Source of the DNA: Streptomyces muensis
GTDB taxonomy: Bacteria; Actinomycetota; Actinomycetes; Streptomycetales; Streptomycetaceae
DNA: 64,000 nucleotides
Direction of reading: 5' to 3'
NCBI RefSeq assembly: GCF_021474425.1
Contig: NZ_JAKEIP010000001.1
Span: 85,235 to 149,234, forward strand
Below are positions 24,431 through 33,429 of this stretch, piece by piece. The position numbers were made by a program, and so were the translations under genes. Every line of letters begins with the position of its first letter. The first letter of the stretch is position 1. The notes beneath the pieces are model-generated. The model was not told where the DNA came from, made no database searches, and saw nothing but the letters and a program-made list of their open reading frames with translations.

Positions 24431-25914
24431 GAGGGCACCGTCGTGCCGGCTTCGAGGGCCTCGTGGTCGAACCAGTCGAAGTGCACGGTTCCGGCCGAGG
24501 CGTACAGGCCGATGACCCGGCCCGTGAAACCGCCGGCGACCTCCGTGGACAGGTAACGGCCGTCCAGAGCGGCCAGTTCGAGGTACGTCCCGGCCTCGTC
24601 CTCCACGCCGAGGGTGACGGTGTCCGGTCCTTGGCGGGCGTCGGTGACCTGCCGGGTGACGGCCGTGTCGACCCTGAGGACCACCGGGCCGGGCGGGGTC
24701 CGGTGGGAGGCCACCTCCGAGCGGAACGGGCCGACGCGGGCGAGGACCCGGATCTGTCCGGGCGTCGCCTCGATCTCGTAGTGGTGCTCCTCGTCGAGTC
24801 GTACGGCCAGACCCCCGCGCCCCTCGGCCGGGTCGGCCAATGCCCGTGTGCGGCAGGAGAGATGCTGCTGGCGGCGGCCGACGAAGGTGACCTCGGGGTC
24901 GTCGAGGGACTCCCCTCGGGCGTGCAGGCTCAGCCACCCGGCCCGTTCCCCGGTGGTGTGGCTCTCGGCGGGGCGGGAGCGGAGCGAGATCCAGCCGACG
25001 GCGAGTTCGCCGAGGTCGAAGTCGTCCCGGACGGGCACGGCGGCGGGCTCCTGGAGCGGCCAGGGCGGCGAGGCCATGGTGGTCGACACCTCGCCGACGA
25101 CCGGCCAGTCGTCGACCCAGGTCACCGGGGCCAGGAAGGTCTCCCGGCCGAGGATGTGCCAGCCGGGTGTGCCGCCCTGCGGCCGGACGCCGAGGAACAC
25201 CATCCACCACGAGCCGTCCGGCCCCTGCACCAGGTCCCCGTGGCCGGTGTTCTGGACGGGGTGGTCGGTGCCGCGGTGGGTCAGGATCGGGTTGGCCGGG
25301 CAGGGCTCGAAGGGGCCCTCGGGGGTGCGGCCACGGGCGATGGAGACGCCGTGGCAGCGCTCGGTACCGCCCTCGGCGATGAGCAGGTACCAGTACTCGC
25401 CGATCCGGTAGAGGTGCGGCGCCTCCGGGGCCTTGGCGCCGGGCGCGCCGGACCAGAGGCGGCGCGGCTCGCCGAGCGTCTCTCCGGTGTGCGGGTCGAT
25501 GCGGACCTGGCTGACTCCGGCGACCGTGCACCAGCAGTTGCCGTCGTCGTCCCAGGCGAGGTCCGGGTCGATGCCGTGCACACCGGGCAGCCTGATCGGA
25601 TCGGACCAGGGGCCGGCCGGGTCGGTGGCCGTGAAGAGCAGATTGCCGTCGCCGCTCACGTTGGTGACGATCAGCCAGAAGCGGCCCTCGTGATGGCGCA
25701 GGGTGGGCGCGTAGATGCCGCCGGACGAGCGGGTGCCGGGCGGCAGGCGCAGCTGACCGGGCCGGTCGAGGGCGTTGCCGATCTGGGTCCAGTGCACGAG
25801 GTCACGGCTGTGGAAGACGGGCACGCCGGGGAAGTACTCGAAGCTGGAGCACGCGAGGTAGTAGTCCTCCCCCGCCCGGCAGATGCTCGGATCGGGGTGG
25901 AAGCCGGGGATCAC
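24427..25914 (-). CDS. GH43-family glycosidase (beta-xylosidase/arabinofuranosidase type)
   Basis: This five-bladed beta-propeller glycosidase, about 495 residues, has the base aspartate in PGFHPDPSI, the middle aspartate in HGIDPDLAW and the acid glutamate in KAPEAPHLY. A C-terminal beta-sandwich follows from about residue 300. There is no signal peptide, so it should hydrolyse imported oligosaccharides such as xylo-oligosaccharides. GTG 25914 is the only standard start, but it has no Shine-Dalgarno. Codons upstream read TTIDNP, which the family usually has before this point, so the true start may be non-standard. It lies downstream of a LacI regulator and shares a transcript with the SDR. 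Confidence 0.88.
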   Translation of the reverse strand: MIPGFHPDPSICRAGEDYYLACSSFEYFPGVPVFHSRDLVHWTQIGNALDRPGQLRLPPGTRSSGGIYAPTLRHHEGRFWLIVTNVSGDGNLLFTATDPAGPWSDPIRLPGVHGIDPDLAWDDDGNCWCTVAGVSQVRIDPHTGETLGEPRRLWSGAPGAKAPEAPHLYRIGEYWYLLIAEGGTERCHGVSIARGRTPEGPFEPCPANPILTHRGTDHPVQNTGHGDLVQGPDGSWWMVFLGVRPQGGTPGWHILGRETFLAPVTWVDDWPVVGEVSTTMASPPWPLQEPAAVPVRDDFDLGELAVGWISLRSRPAESHTTGERAGWLSLHARGESLDDPEVTFVGRRQQHLSCRTRALADPAEGRGGLAVRLDEEHHYEIEATPGQIRVLARVGPFRSEVASHRTPPGPVVLRVDTAVTRQVTDARQGPDTVTLGVEDEAGTYLELAALDGRYLSTEVAGGFTGRVIGLYASAGTVHFDWFDHEALEAGTTVPS

Positions 25915-25956
25915 GGGGTTGTCGATGGTCGTGCCCTTCCGTTCGCCAGCAGCGTG

Positions 25957-25967
25957 AGAAAGTTTCG
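25957..25967. promoter_or_regulatory. CGAAAGTTTCG-like operator before GH43
   Basis: AGAAAGTTTCG lies 43 bp upstream of the GH43 start and differs by one base from the perfect 11-bp palindrome CGAAAGTTTCG. Related sites occur before the GH5 cellulase and the xylanase. Palindromes of the form CGAAA-N-TTTCG are known upstream of Streptomyces xylanase genes. The LacI gene just upstream is the likely binder. Confidence 0.55.
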
Positions 25968-26019
25968 CGATGTCTCACGAATAGTTTCCAACGGAGGCTA
26001 GTCAGTGGCCCCGTCGGGG

Positions 26020-27090
26020 TCAATGACCCTTGGGCGGCGCCGTGCTGGCCCGGACCGTCAGTGTCGTGGCGATCTCCAGGCCGACCTGGGGGGCCTCCTC
26101 GCCGCGGCCGAGGGTGAGGGCCAGTTCGGTCGCGGCCACGGCCATCTCGGTGAGCGGCTGGTGGACCGTGGTCAGGGGCGGGTCCACCCAGGCCACGACC
26201 GGCAGGTCGTCGAAACCGACGACGCTCAGGTCCTCGGGGATGCGCAGGCCGGCCTCGCGGGCCGCCTGGTAGACACCGAGCGCCTGGAGGTCGTTGGCGG
26301 CGAAGACCGCGGTCGGGCGGTCGGGCAGCGCCAGCAGGGCGCGGGCCGCGGCGGCGCCGTCCTCACGGGTGAGACCGGCGTGCACGATGATCCCGGGATC
26401 GACGGCCAGACCGGCGGCCGCCAACGCGGAACGGTAGCCGTCGAGCCGGGCGGCACAGCACAGCTGCCCCTCGGGTCCGCTGATCATCGCGATGCGGCGG
26501 TGCCCGAGTTCGGTGAGGTGACGGGTCGCGGTCCGACCGCCGGACCAGTTCGTGGCCCCCACGTACGGGACGTCGTCCGGCAGTTCCACGATCGGGTCGA
26601 AGACGACGAACGGGATCCCCTTCGCCGTCAGCTGCTCCCGCTCGGCCTCGGAGAGCTGCGCCACGGACAGCACACAGTTCGGCCTCCGGGAGACCGTGTC
26701 CTCCCAGGCCGGCGCCTTGCTGTCGTGCAGGCCGAACTCGGACACCATGACGCCGAGGCGGTGCTGGCGGGCCACGCGCTCCACACCCCGGATGATCTCG
26801 ACCGCCCACATGTCCTTGAGCTCACGGAACACGAGCTCGACGACGTTGCTGCGGTTGCTCCCGGCCGGCTTGCGGTAGCCGTACCGGTTGATCAGCTCCT
26901 CGACGCGGGCGCGCGTGTCCGCGGACACCCCGGACTTTCCGTTGAGCACCTTGGACACGGTCGGCACCGACACACCCGCCGACTCGGCGATGTACGCGAT
27001 CGTGACCGACTTGGGCGCCGCACGCTCCTCGCGCTCCCGATCCGCCGGTCCCTCTGCTGCGTTGTCCGCCACGGTGGCCTTCCCGATCAT
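26020..27090 (-). CDS. LacI-family regulator of the polysaccharide island
   Basis: This 356-residue protein has a LacI helix-turn-helix (VTIAYIAESAGVSVPTVSKV, about residues 28-47) and a sugar-binding core ending in DLSVVGFDDLPVV and PPLTTVHQP. ATG 27090 is chosen because the HTH then lies about 25 residues in; the frame is open to 27201. It is divergent from the GH5 cellulase and upstream of GH43. CGAAAGTTTC-type sites lie on both sides of it, so it may control GH43-SDR and GH5, and possibly xlnA. The inducer is probably a cello- or xylo-oligosaccharide. Confidence 0.9.
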   Translation of the reverse strand: MIGKATVADNAAEGPADREREERAAPKSVTIAYIAESAGVSVPTVSKVLNGKSGVSADTRARVEELINRYGYRKPAGSNRSNVVELVFRELKDMWAVEIIRGVERVARQHRLGVMVSEFGLHDSKAPAWEDTVSRRPNCVLSVAQLSEAEREQLTAKGIPFVVFDPIVELPDDVPYVGATNWSGGRTATRHLTELGHRRIAMISGPEGQLCCAARLDGYRSALAAAGLAVDPGIIVHAGLTREDGAAAARALLALPDRPTAVFAANDLQALGVYQAAREAGLRIPEDLSVVGFDDLPVVAWVDPPLTTVHQPLTEMAVAATELALTLGRGEEAPQVGLEIATTLTVRASTAPPKGH

Positions 27091-27201
27091 CGAACCGCTC
27101 GTCCGGCGCCGCACTGGTGCGCCGGGGCATTCTCGCATCTCTTTACCGACGGACCCGTGGCCCTTGACACCTCGCCATGTTAATTTCTCCGCCGCGCTCA
27201 A

Positions 27202-27212
27202 CGAAAGTTTCT
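27202..27212. promoter_or_regulatory. CGAAAGTTTC operator before the GH5 cellulase
   Basis: CGAAAGTTTCT matches 10 of 11 bases of the palindrome CGAAAGTTTCG. It lies 57 bp before the GH5 start and 111 bp before the divergent LacI start, so it could serve both promoters. Confidence 0.6.
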
Positions 27213-27269
27213 CTCAGCCGACACCTCAGCCGGCTCGCGATGCCGAGCCGCCCCCACCGGAAGGTGCAT

Positions 27270-29015
27270 GTGTTGACGACGCGACCGGCAAGATCCTTCT
27301 CCGCACTGCTCCCGTCCCGGCGCCGCGCCGGCGCACTGCTGGCGCTTCTCCTGGCGATGGCGCTCCTCCCCCTGTTGCCCGCCACCGCCCGGGCCGCCGA
27401 TCCGCCCGTGCCGCCGCCCAGCGCCCCGGCCGCCCGCAGCGCGGTGGCGGCCATGCAGCCCGGCTGGAACATGGGCAACACCTACGACGCCATCCCCGAC
27501 GAGACCTCCTGGGGCAACCCGCCCGTGACCAGGGAACTCCTCCGGAAGGTCAGGGCCCAGGGCTTCAAGAGCATCCGCCTGCCCGTCACCTGGGGCACCC
27601 ACCAGGGCGCCGCCCCCGACTACCGGATCGACCCGGTCTGGATGGCGAAGGTACGGCAGGTCGTCGACTGGGCCCTTGAGGAGAACCTGTACGTCCTGCT
27701 CAACATGCACCACGACTCGTGGATGTGGGTCAACAACCTCTCCACCGACCACGACGCCGTCCTCGCCCGCTACAAGGCGACCTGGACCCAGATCGCCGCC
27801 GAGTTCCGGAACGCCCCGGCCCGGCTGGTGCTGGAGAGCATCAACGAGCCGCAGTTCAGCAACACCTCCGGCGACGACGAGAACTACCGGCTGCTGGCGG
27901 AACTCGACAAGGTGTTCCACACAATCGTGCGGGAGTCGGGTGGCCGGAACACCGACCGGCTGCTCGTCCTGCCCACCCTGTACACGAACTCCGAGCAGGG
28001 CCGGCTCGACGCCCTGGCCGCCGAACTCGCCGACCTGCGCGACCCCATGGTGGCCACCACGATCCACTTCTACGGATGGTGGCCGTTCAGCGTGAACATC
28101 AACGGCTACACCCGCTTCGACGCCACCTCCGAGCAGGACCTCATCGCCCAGTTCGACCGTGTGCACAACGCCTTCACGGCACGCGGCATCCCGGTCATCG
28201 TCGGCGAGTACGCCCTGCTCGCCTACGACCACAACCGCCCCGGCATCATCGAGGCGGGCGAGCAGCTCAAGTACTTCGAGTTCCTGGGCGCCCACGCCCG
28301 CGAGCGAAAGCTCACCACGATGCTGTGGGACGCCGGTCAGTTCCTGAACCGCAACACCCTGCAGTGGCGCGACCCCGACCTGTTCGCCCAGATCAGGTCG
28401 AGCTGGACGACCCGCTCCGGAACCGCCTCCACCGACCAGGTGTTCCTGTCGAAGTCGGGTCCCATCACCGGGCAGACGCTCACCCTGAACCCCAACGGCA
28501 CCGACTTCCAGGGACTCAGGCACGGCAGCCGCACCCTCGTGCAGGGCAGGGACTACACCCTCTCCGGCGACCAGCTCACCCTGACGGCCGCCGCGCTGAC
28601 CGAACTGGCCGGTGACCGGGCGTACGGGGTCAACGCCACGCTGGAGGCCAGGTTCTCCCGCGGTGTCCCGTGGCGGATCAACGTCCGCACCTTCGACACC
28701 CCGGTGCTGTCGAGCGCCTCCGGAGACACCACCGGGCTGACCATCCCCACCCGGTTCCGCGGGGACATGCTGGCGACGATGGCGGCCAAGTACGACGACG
28801 GCAGCAACGCCGGCCCGGCGGACTGGGCCGACTTCCAGCAGTGGGACGCCTCCTTCACGGCGTACACCGACGACGCCATCAAGCTCACCCCCGAGTTCGT
28901 GAAGTCACTGAAGGACGGCTCCCGGGTGACGCTCACCTTCCACTTCTGGAGCGGCGACACGGTGACGTACCACGTCACCAAGTCCGGCGACACGGTGACC
29001 GGTACGAGCCGGTAG
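27270..29015 (+). CDS. Secreted GH5 endoglucanase with two C-terminal beta domains
   Basis: This protein of about 581 residues starts at GTG 27270, which has CGGAAGG 5 bp upstream; the frame is open to 27177. A signal peptide ends near ATARA. The GH5 barrel covers residues 45-370, with GWNMGNTYDA, acid/base E193 in ESINEPQF and nucleophile E313 in VIVGEYALL. A CBM_X2/Ig-like domain (about 390-480, LSKSGPITGQTLTL) and a CBM46-like domain (about 485-581, FHFWSGDTVTYHV) follow, the architecture seen in GH5_4 endo-glucanases or xyloglucanases. A CGAAAGTTTC site lies upstream and a GC-rich hairpin follows the stop. Substrates could be cellulose, mixed-linkage glucan or xyloglucan. Confidence 0.92.
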   Translation: MLTTRPARSFSALLPSRRRAGALLALLLAMALLPLLPATARAADPPVPPPSAPAARSAVAAMQPGWNMGNTYDAIPDETSWGNPPVTRELLRKVRAQGFKSIRLPVTWGTHQGAAPDYRIDPVWMAKVRQVVDWALEENLYVLLNMHHDSWMWVNNLSTDHDAVLARYKATWTQIAAEFRNAPARLVLESINEPQFSNTSGDDENYRLLAELDKVFHTIVRESGGRNTDRLLVLPTLYTNSEQGRLDALAAELADLRDPMVATTIHFYGWWPFSVNINGYTRFDATSEQDLIAQFDRVHNAFTARGIPVIVGEYALLAYDHNRPGIIEAGEQLKYFEFLGAHARERKLTTMLWDAGQFLNRNTLQWRDPDLFAQIRSSWTTRSGTASTDQVFLSKSGPITGQTLTLNPNGTDFQGLRHGSRTLVQGRDYTLSGDQLTLTAAALTELAGDRAYGVNATLEARFSRGVPWRINVRTFDTPVLSSASGDTTGLTIPTRFRGDMLATMAAKYDDGSNAGPADWADFQQWDASFTAYTDDAIKLTPEFVKSLKDGSRVTLTFHFWSGDTVTYHVTKSGDTVTGTSR

Positions 29016-29038
29016 GCGACTTCCGGGACCCCGGAGAT

Positions 29039-29077
29039 CCCGGCCCCGCCCACCCTGAGCGGGCGGACGGGGCCGGG
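29039..29077. terminator. Hairpin terminator after GH5
   Basis: A perfect 10-bp stem (CCCGGCCCCG with CGGGGCCGGG) encloses 19 bases, 23 bp after the GH5 stop. It is followed by a short CTT rather than a long T run, as is usual in Streptomyces. It also faces the end of the rhamnosidase remnant on the other strand. Confidence 0.6.
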
Positions 29078-29085
29078 CTTAGCTG

Positions 29086-29640
29086 TCAACGCAGCGTGCT
29101 GGTCAGGGAGTAGTGGCCCGGCGGCAACTGGAACGAGGCCGTGCCGTCCGTGTGCCCCAGCGGCCGTACGCCGTCCACCCGGGCCAGCGGTGTACGTCCC
29201 TCACGGACGGAGTCCGCCGAGAGGGCCGGGACACGCAGGGTCGCCCGGCTGTTCGCGGGAACCGTCACCTCGTAGGCGAGGGTCTTGCCGCCGTCCGTCA
29301 CCCGCCACTCGCTCCTGATCTCGCCGTAGGGCGACTCGTGCGAGCCCTTGACGTGCGTGATCCTCCCGGTGGGGTCGAGATGCGGCTGGAGGACGAAGTC
29401 CTTGAAGCCGGGGCTCTCCGGGTCGCGGGAGATGCCCGCCATGTAGGCGTACATCCACTCCATGATCGCGCCGTAGGCGTAGTGGTTGAAGGAGTTCATG
29501 CTGACCGGGCCGAACCCGGCCTGCGCGGAGTAGGAGTTCCAGCGCTCCCAGACCGTGGTGGCACCGTTCCTGACCGAGAACAGCCAGGACGGCATGGCGT
29601 CCTGGTGGAGCAGTGCGTACGCCAGGTCGGCGCGGCCCTG
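29086..29640 (-). pseudogene. Remnant of a GH78 alpha-L-rhamnosidase, C-terminal part
   Basis: The minus frame gives about 185 residues that match only the C-terminal end of GH78 rhamnosidases: GRADLAYALLHQDAMPSW, RNGATTVWERW, SMNSFNHYAYGAIMEWMY and a final beta domain with normal stop TGA at 29086. The N-terminal 500-800 residues are missing. Upstream of about 29640 the frame turns into nonsense opposite the ricin-lectin remnant on the plus strand. The gene was therefore cut by a rearrangement at about 29637-29648. The remaining piece has no proper start and should be inactive. Confidence 0.8.
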
Positions 29641-29644
29641 CAGC

Positions 29645-29959
29645 TGCCAGCTGTTCACCTTCCGGTCGGCCGGCGACGGAGCCTGGACCGTCAGGAACGT
29701 CAACAGTAATCTCAACCTGGATGTCCGCGACTCCTCCAGCGCCGCGGGTGCCGCAGTCGTCCAGAACACGGTCTCCAGCGCCGACTCCCAGAAGTGGACC
29801 CTCAGCGACGCGGGCGACGGCTACTACCGGCTCCGGAACGTGAACAGCACGCTCGTCGCCGGTATCGCACAGTCGTCCACCGCCGACGGCGCGGCCGTCA
29901 TCCAGTGGAACAGCGTCAGCGTCGACGACCAGCTCTGGAAGATCGTCCGTATCAACTGA
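29645..29959 (+). pseudogene. Remnant of a ricin-B-like lectin domain protein, C-terminal part
   Basis: About 104 residues from QLFTFRSAGDGAWTV to LWKIVRIN form the end of a ricin-type beta-trefoil, with repeats RNVNSNLNLDVRDSSSAAG and QWNSVSVDDQLWK. There is no signal peptide, catalytic domain or likely start: the in-frame ATG at 29555 belongs to sequence antisense to the rhamnosidase remnant. The frame is similar in style to the ricin domains of the esterase and GH62 genes 6-9 kb away. A strong terminator follows the stop. Confidence 0.75.
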
Positions 29960-29968
29960 CCCCCCGGT

Positions 29969-29998
29969 CCGGGCTCGCCGTCAAGGCGGCGAGCCCGG
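29969..29998. terminator. Hairpin terminator after the ricin remnant
   Basis: A perfect 12-bp stem (CCGGGCTCGCCG pairing with CGGCGAGCCCGG) with a 6-base loop lies 10 bp after the remnant's stop and ends in CTTCATTG. It insulates the GH78 gene that follows. Confidence 0.75.
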
Positions 29999-30003
29999 CT
30001 TCA

Positions 30004-30017
30004 TTGAATCGATTCAA
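30004..30017. promoter_or_regulatory. Palindromic operator TTGAATCGATTCAA before GH78
   Basis: A perfect 14-bp palindrome with central CG ends 18 bp before the GH78 start. The shape is LacI-like (TGAATCGATTCA), of the type associated with rhamnose or other sugar regulators in actinobacteria. It does not match the CGAAAGTTTC sites of the xylan/cellulase genes, so another regulator is likely. Confidence 0.6.
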
Positions 30018-30035
30018 CCCCTCAGAAGGTGCCCA

Positions 30036-33000
30036 ATGCAGTGCATCCCACGCCGGTCCGTCCTGCGGTCCGCCATAGCCGTCGCCCTTGCTCCCACCCT
30101 CGGTTCGGCGCTCCTGCCGGGGCTCGCACCCGGGGCGTCCGCCGCCGTCTCCTGGACCGCGAAATGGATCTGGGCGCCGTCCAGCACGACGAACCAGTGG
30201 GTGGCGTTCCGGAGATCGTTCACCTTGGGCGCGGCTCCGTCGAAGGCGGTGACCCAGATCGCCGCCGACTCGAAGTACTGGCTGTGGGTCAACGGCACGC
30301 TGGTGGTCTTCGAGGGAGGGCTCAAGCGGGGTCCCAACCGCACGGACACGTACTACGACGAGATCGACCTCGCGCCCTACCTGAAGAGCGGGAGCAACAC
30401 GGTCGCCCTGCTGGTCTGGTACTTCGGCAAGCAGGGCTTCTCGCACAACAGCAGCGGCAGGGGCGGTCTGCTGTTCCAGTCCGACATCCAGGCCGGCTCG
30501 ACGACCACCCGGCTGGTCAGCGACACCAGTTGGAAGCACACCGTCCACCCCGGCTACTCGAACAACACCAGCGGCACCCAGGTCAACTTCCGGCTTCCCG
30601 AGTCCAACATCTTCTACGACGCCCGAGCCGCCGCCGTCGTATCGGGCTGGCGCTCCCCCGGCTTCGACGACAGCGGCTGGACGGCGCCGACCGAATACGG
30701 TGCCGCGGGCGCCGCGCCCTGGAACACCCTCGTGGAGCGGCCGATCCCGCTGTTCCGCTACTCCGGTCTGAAGTCCTACACCAACGCCGCCTCGCTGCCG
30801 TCCACGGGCCAGGGCTCCACCGCGATCTCGGCGACCTTGCCGTCCAACATCCAGGTGACTCCGTTTCTGAAGGTGGACGCTCCGGCCGGTGCGGTGATCG
30901 GCATCCAGACCGATCACTACGACGACGGCGCGGGCCTCGTCGGCATCGAGCCGGGGACGCAGTACAACATGCGCGCCACCTACGTCTGCGCCGGCGGGGT
31001 CCAGGAGTTCGAGCCGCTGGCCTGGATGAGCGGAACGGCCGTGCGCTACACGATCCCGGCCGGCGTGACGATCCTGGAGTTGAAGTACCGGGAGTCCGGC
31101 TACGACACCGACTTCGCCGGGTCGTTCCGCAGCAGCGACCCGTTCCTGGACACCCTGTGGGGCAAGGCCGCCCGCACCATGTACGTCAACATGCGCGACA
31201 ACTACATGGACTGCCCGACCCGCGAGCGCGCCCAGTGGTGGGGCGATGTGGTCAACCAGCTCAAGGAGGGCTTCTACACCTTCGACACCCGCTCCCACGC
31301 GCTCGGCGAGAAGGCCATCGCGCAGCTGGCGGCCTGGCAGAAGGACAGCGGGGCGCTGTACTCCCCGGTCCCGACGACCATCTGGACCGCTGAACTCCCC
31401 GTGCAGATGCTGGCCTCGGTGTGGTCGTTCTGGACCTATTACCTCTACACCGGTAACGCCGATGCCGTCACCGTCGCCTATCCGGCGGTGAAGAGATACC
31501 TGAACCTGTGGAGCCTGGACGGCGACGGTCTGGTCAACCACCGTGCCGGTGACTGGGACTGGGAGGACTGGGGCTCCGACATCGACGCCCGTGTCCTGGA
31601 CAACTGCTGGTACTACCTGGCCCTGGACACCGCCGCCAAGCTGGCCGACCTCAGCGGCAACAGCGGTGACGTGGCCGGCTGGCAGTCCAGGCGCGACAGC
31701 ATCAAGGCCAACTTCGACCGCGTCCTGTGGAACACGTCCCGCAACGAGTACCGCTCCCCCGGCTACACCCGCGACTCCGACGACCGCGCCAACGCCCTCG
31801 CCGTCGTCGCAGGCCTGGCCCCGGCCTCCCGCCACCGCGCGATCACCGAGGTGCTGCGCAACCACCTCAACGCCAGCCCCTACATGGAGTTCTACGTCCT
31901 GGAGGCGCTCTACCTCATGGGCGCCGCCACCGTCGCCGAGGAGCGGATGCGCAACCGCTTCGCCGCCCAGGTCACCGACCCCGACTGCTACACGCTGTGG
32001 GAGCTGTGGACCAAGGCCGACGGCACCGACAACCACGCCTGGAACGGCGGACCGCTGTACGCCCTGTCCGCCTACGCCGCCGGCGTACGACCCACCGAGC
32101 CCGGCTGGACGGCGTACGAGGTCGTCCCGCAGACCGGCACCCTCACGCGGATCGACACGGTGACCCCGACCGCACGGGGCGACATCCGCTTCGGCATCAC
32201 CCGTGACGGCGACCAGGCCACCCTGACCCTCACCTCCCCGAGCGGCACGACCGCACGGGTGGGGGTCCCGACCTACCGTGGCTCCTCGCCAGTGATCAAG
32301 GCGAACGGCACCACCGTGTACTCGGGCGGCGCCGCCACCGGCAGCGTCTCCGGCCTCACGTACGCGAGCAAGGACTCCTCCTACGTCTACTTCACTGTGC
32401 GGCCGGGGAGTTGGACCTTCACGGTCAGCGGGGCGGGCCGTCTCGACAACCTCGCGCTGGGCCGGCCGGTCAGCGGCGACAACAGCCTGGAGAACGCCGA
32501 CTGGGGCCGCAACCGGCTCACCGACGGCAAGCTCACCAGCGTGGCCGGCGCCAAGGGGTACACCAGCAACGAGTTCTCCTCCGCCGATGTCAGCGCCACC
32601 CCCGTGTGGGTCGAGATCGACCTCGGCGCCGACACCGACCTCGACGCCGTACGACTCTTCCCCCGCACCGACACCGCGGCGGCCGGCGGTGGCACGGCCG
32701 GTTTCCCCGTCGACTTCAGCGTCCAGGTCCGGGCCGACGGCGGCACCTCCTACACCACCGTCCGCACCGTCACCGGCCAGCCCGACCCGGACGGGCGCGT
32801 ACAGACCTACGGCTTCCGCACCACCACCGCCCGCTACGTACGCCTGCGGGTCACCAGGCTCGGCTCCCCGGCCTCCGACGAGGCCGCCAAGTACCGGCTG
32901 CAGCTCGCGGAGATCACCGTGCCGACCGCCTCGACGACCGTCACCAGCAACTGCACGCTGGAGAACGGCGACTGGGGCAAGACGCGAGTGCTGGACGGCA

Positions 33001-33398
33001 ACCTCACCAGTGTGGCCGGCGCCAGGGGCTTCACCAGCATCGACTTCCCCGCTGCCGACGTCAGGGACACACCGGTGTGGATCGAGGTCGACCTCGGCGC
33101 GGACCGGGCGATCGGGTCGGTCACCCTCCAGCCCCGTACGGACACCGGTGGCGCCGGCGGTGGCACCGCGGGCCTCCCGGTCGACTTCACGTTGCAGACC
33201 CGGGCCGACGGCGGCACCTCCTACACCACCGTCCGCACCGTCACCGGCCAGCCCAACCCCGGCGGAACCGCGCAGACCTACGCCCTCACCTCCGCGACCG
33301 GCCGCTATCTGCGTCTGAAGGCCACGAGGCTCGGTGCGCCGGCCACCGACGAGACGGCCAAGTACAGGCTCCAACTCGCCGAGATTCGCGTCGCGTAA
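30036..33398 (+). CDS. Secreted GH78 alpha-L-rhamnosidase-like enzyme with two F5/8-type domains
   Basis: This 1120-residue protein has a Tat-like signal (RRSVLRS, cleavage near GASAA). N-terminal beta-sandwich domains with WIWAPSSTTNQWVAFRR follow. The (alpha/alpha)6 barrel covers about residues 360-690, with DNYMDCPTRERAQWWGD (general acid region) and CYTLWELW (base region). A C-terminal beta domain comes next. Two tandem discoidin/F5/8-type (CBM32-like) domains occupy about residues 805-1120. ATG 30036 has AGAAGG upstream. It should release L-rhamnose or a related sugar outside the cell from pectic or arabinogalactan side chains. It stands alone behind its own terminator and operator. Confidence 0.9.
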   Translation: MQCIPRRSVLRSAIAVALAPTLGSALLPGLAPGASAAVSWTAKWIWAPSSTTNQWVAFRRSFTLGAAPSKAVTQIAADSKYWLWVNGTLVVFEGGLKRGPNRTDTYYDEIDLAPYLKSGSNTVALLVWYFGKQGFSHNSSGRGGLLFQSDIQAGSTTTRLVSDTSWKHTVHPGYSNNTSGTQVNFRLPESNIFYDARAAAVVSGWRSPGFDDSGWTAPTEYGAAGAAPWNTLVERPIPLFRYSGLKSYTNAASLPSTGQGSTAISATLPSNIQVTPFLKVDAPAGAVIGIQTDHYDDGAGLVGIEPGTQYNMRATYVCAGGVQEFEPLAWMSGTAVRYTIPAGVTILELKYRESGYDTDFAGSFRSSDPFLDTLWGKAARTMYVNMRDNYMDCPTRERAQWWGDVVNQLKEGFYTFDTRSHALGEKAIAQLAAWQKDSGALYSPVPTTIWTAELPVQMLASVWSFWTYYLYTGNADAVTVAYPAVKRYLNLWSLDGDGLVNHRAGDWDWEDWGSDIDARVLDNCWYYLALDTAAKLADLSGNSGDVAGWQSRRDSIKANFDRVLWNTSRNEYRSPGYTRDSDDRANALAVVAGLAPASRHRAITEVLRNHLNASPYMEFYVLEALYLMGAATVAEERMRNRFAAQVTDPDCYTLWELWTKADGTDNHAWNGGPLYALSAYAAGVRPTEPGWTAYEVVPQTGTLTRIDTVTPTARGDIRFGITRDGDQATLTLTSPSGTTARVGVPTYRGSSPVIKANGTTVYSGGAATGSVSGLTYASKDSSYVYFTVRPGSWTFTVSGAGRLDNLALGRPVSGDNSLENADWGRNRLTDGKLTSVAGAKGYTSNEFSSADVSATPVWVEIDLGADTDLDAVRLFPRTDTAAAGGGTAGFPVDFSVQVRADGGTSYTTVRTVTGQPDPDGRVQTYGFRTTTARYVRLRVTRLGSPASDEAAKYRLQLAEITVPTASTTVTSNCTLENGDWGKTRVLDGNLTSVAGARGFTSIDFPAADVRDTPVWIEVDLGADRAIGSVTLQPRTDTGGAGGGTAGLPVDFTLQTRADGGTSYTTVRTVTGQPNPGGTAQTYALTSATGRYLRLKATRLGAPATDETAKYRLQLAEIRVA
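32469..33395 (+). repeat. Tandem 471-bp repeat encoding the duplicated F5/8 domains
   Basis: Two units of 157 codons start at about 32469 and 32940. Both carry LEN-DWG, LTSVAGA, PVWxExDLGAD, RTDT--AGGGTAG, RADGGTSYTTVRTVTGQP and AKYRLQLAEI. A stretch of at least 54 bp (32730-32783 and 33201-33254) is identical in DNA, offset by exactly 471 bp. This indicates a recent duplication or gene conversion. Confidence 0.85.
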
Positions 33399-33429
33399 GA
33401 CAACCTTCCCTTCACTCACCTCCGCGGAA

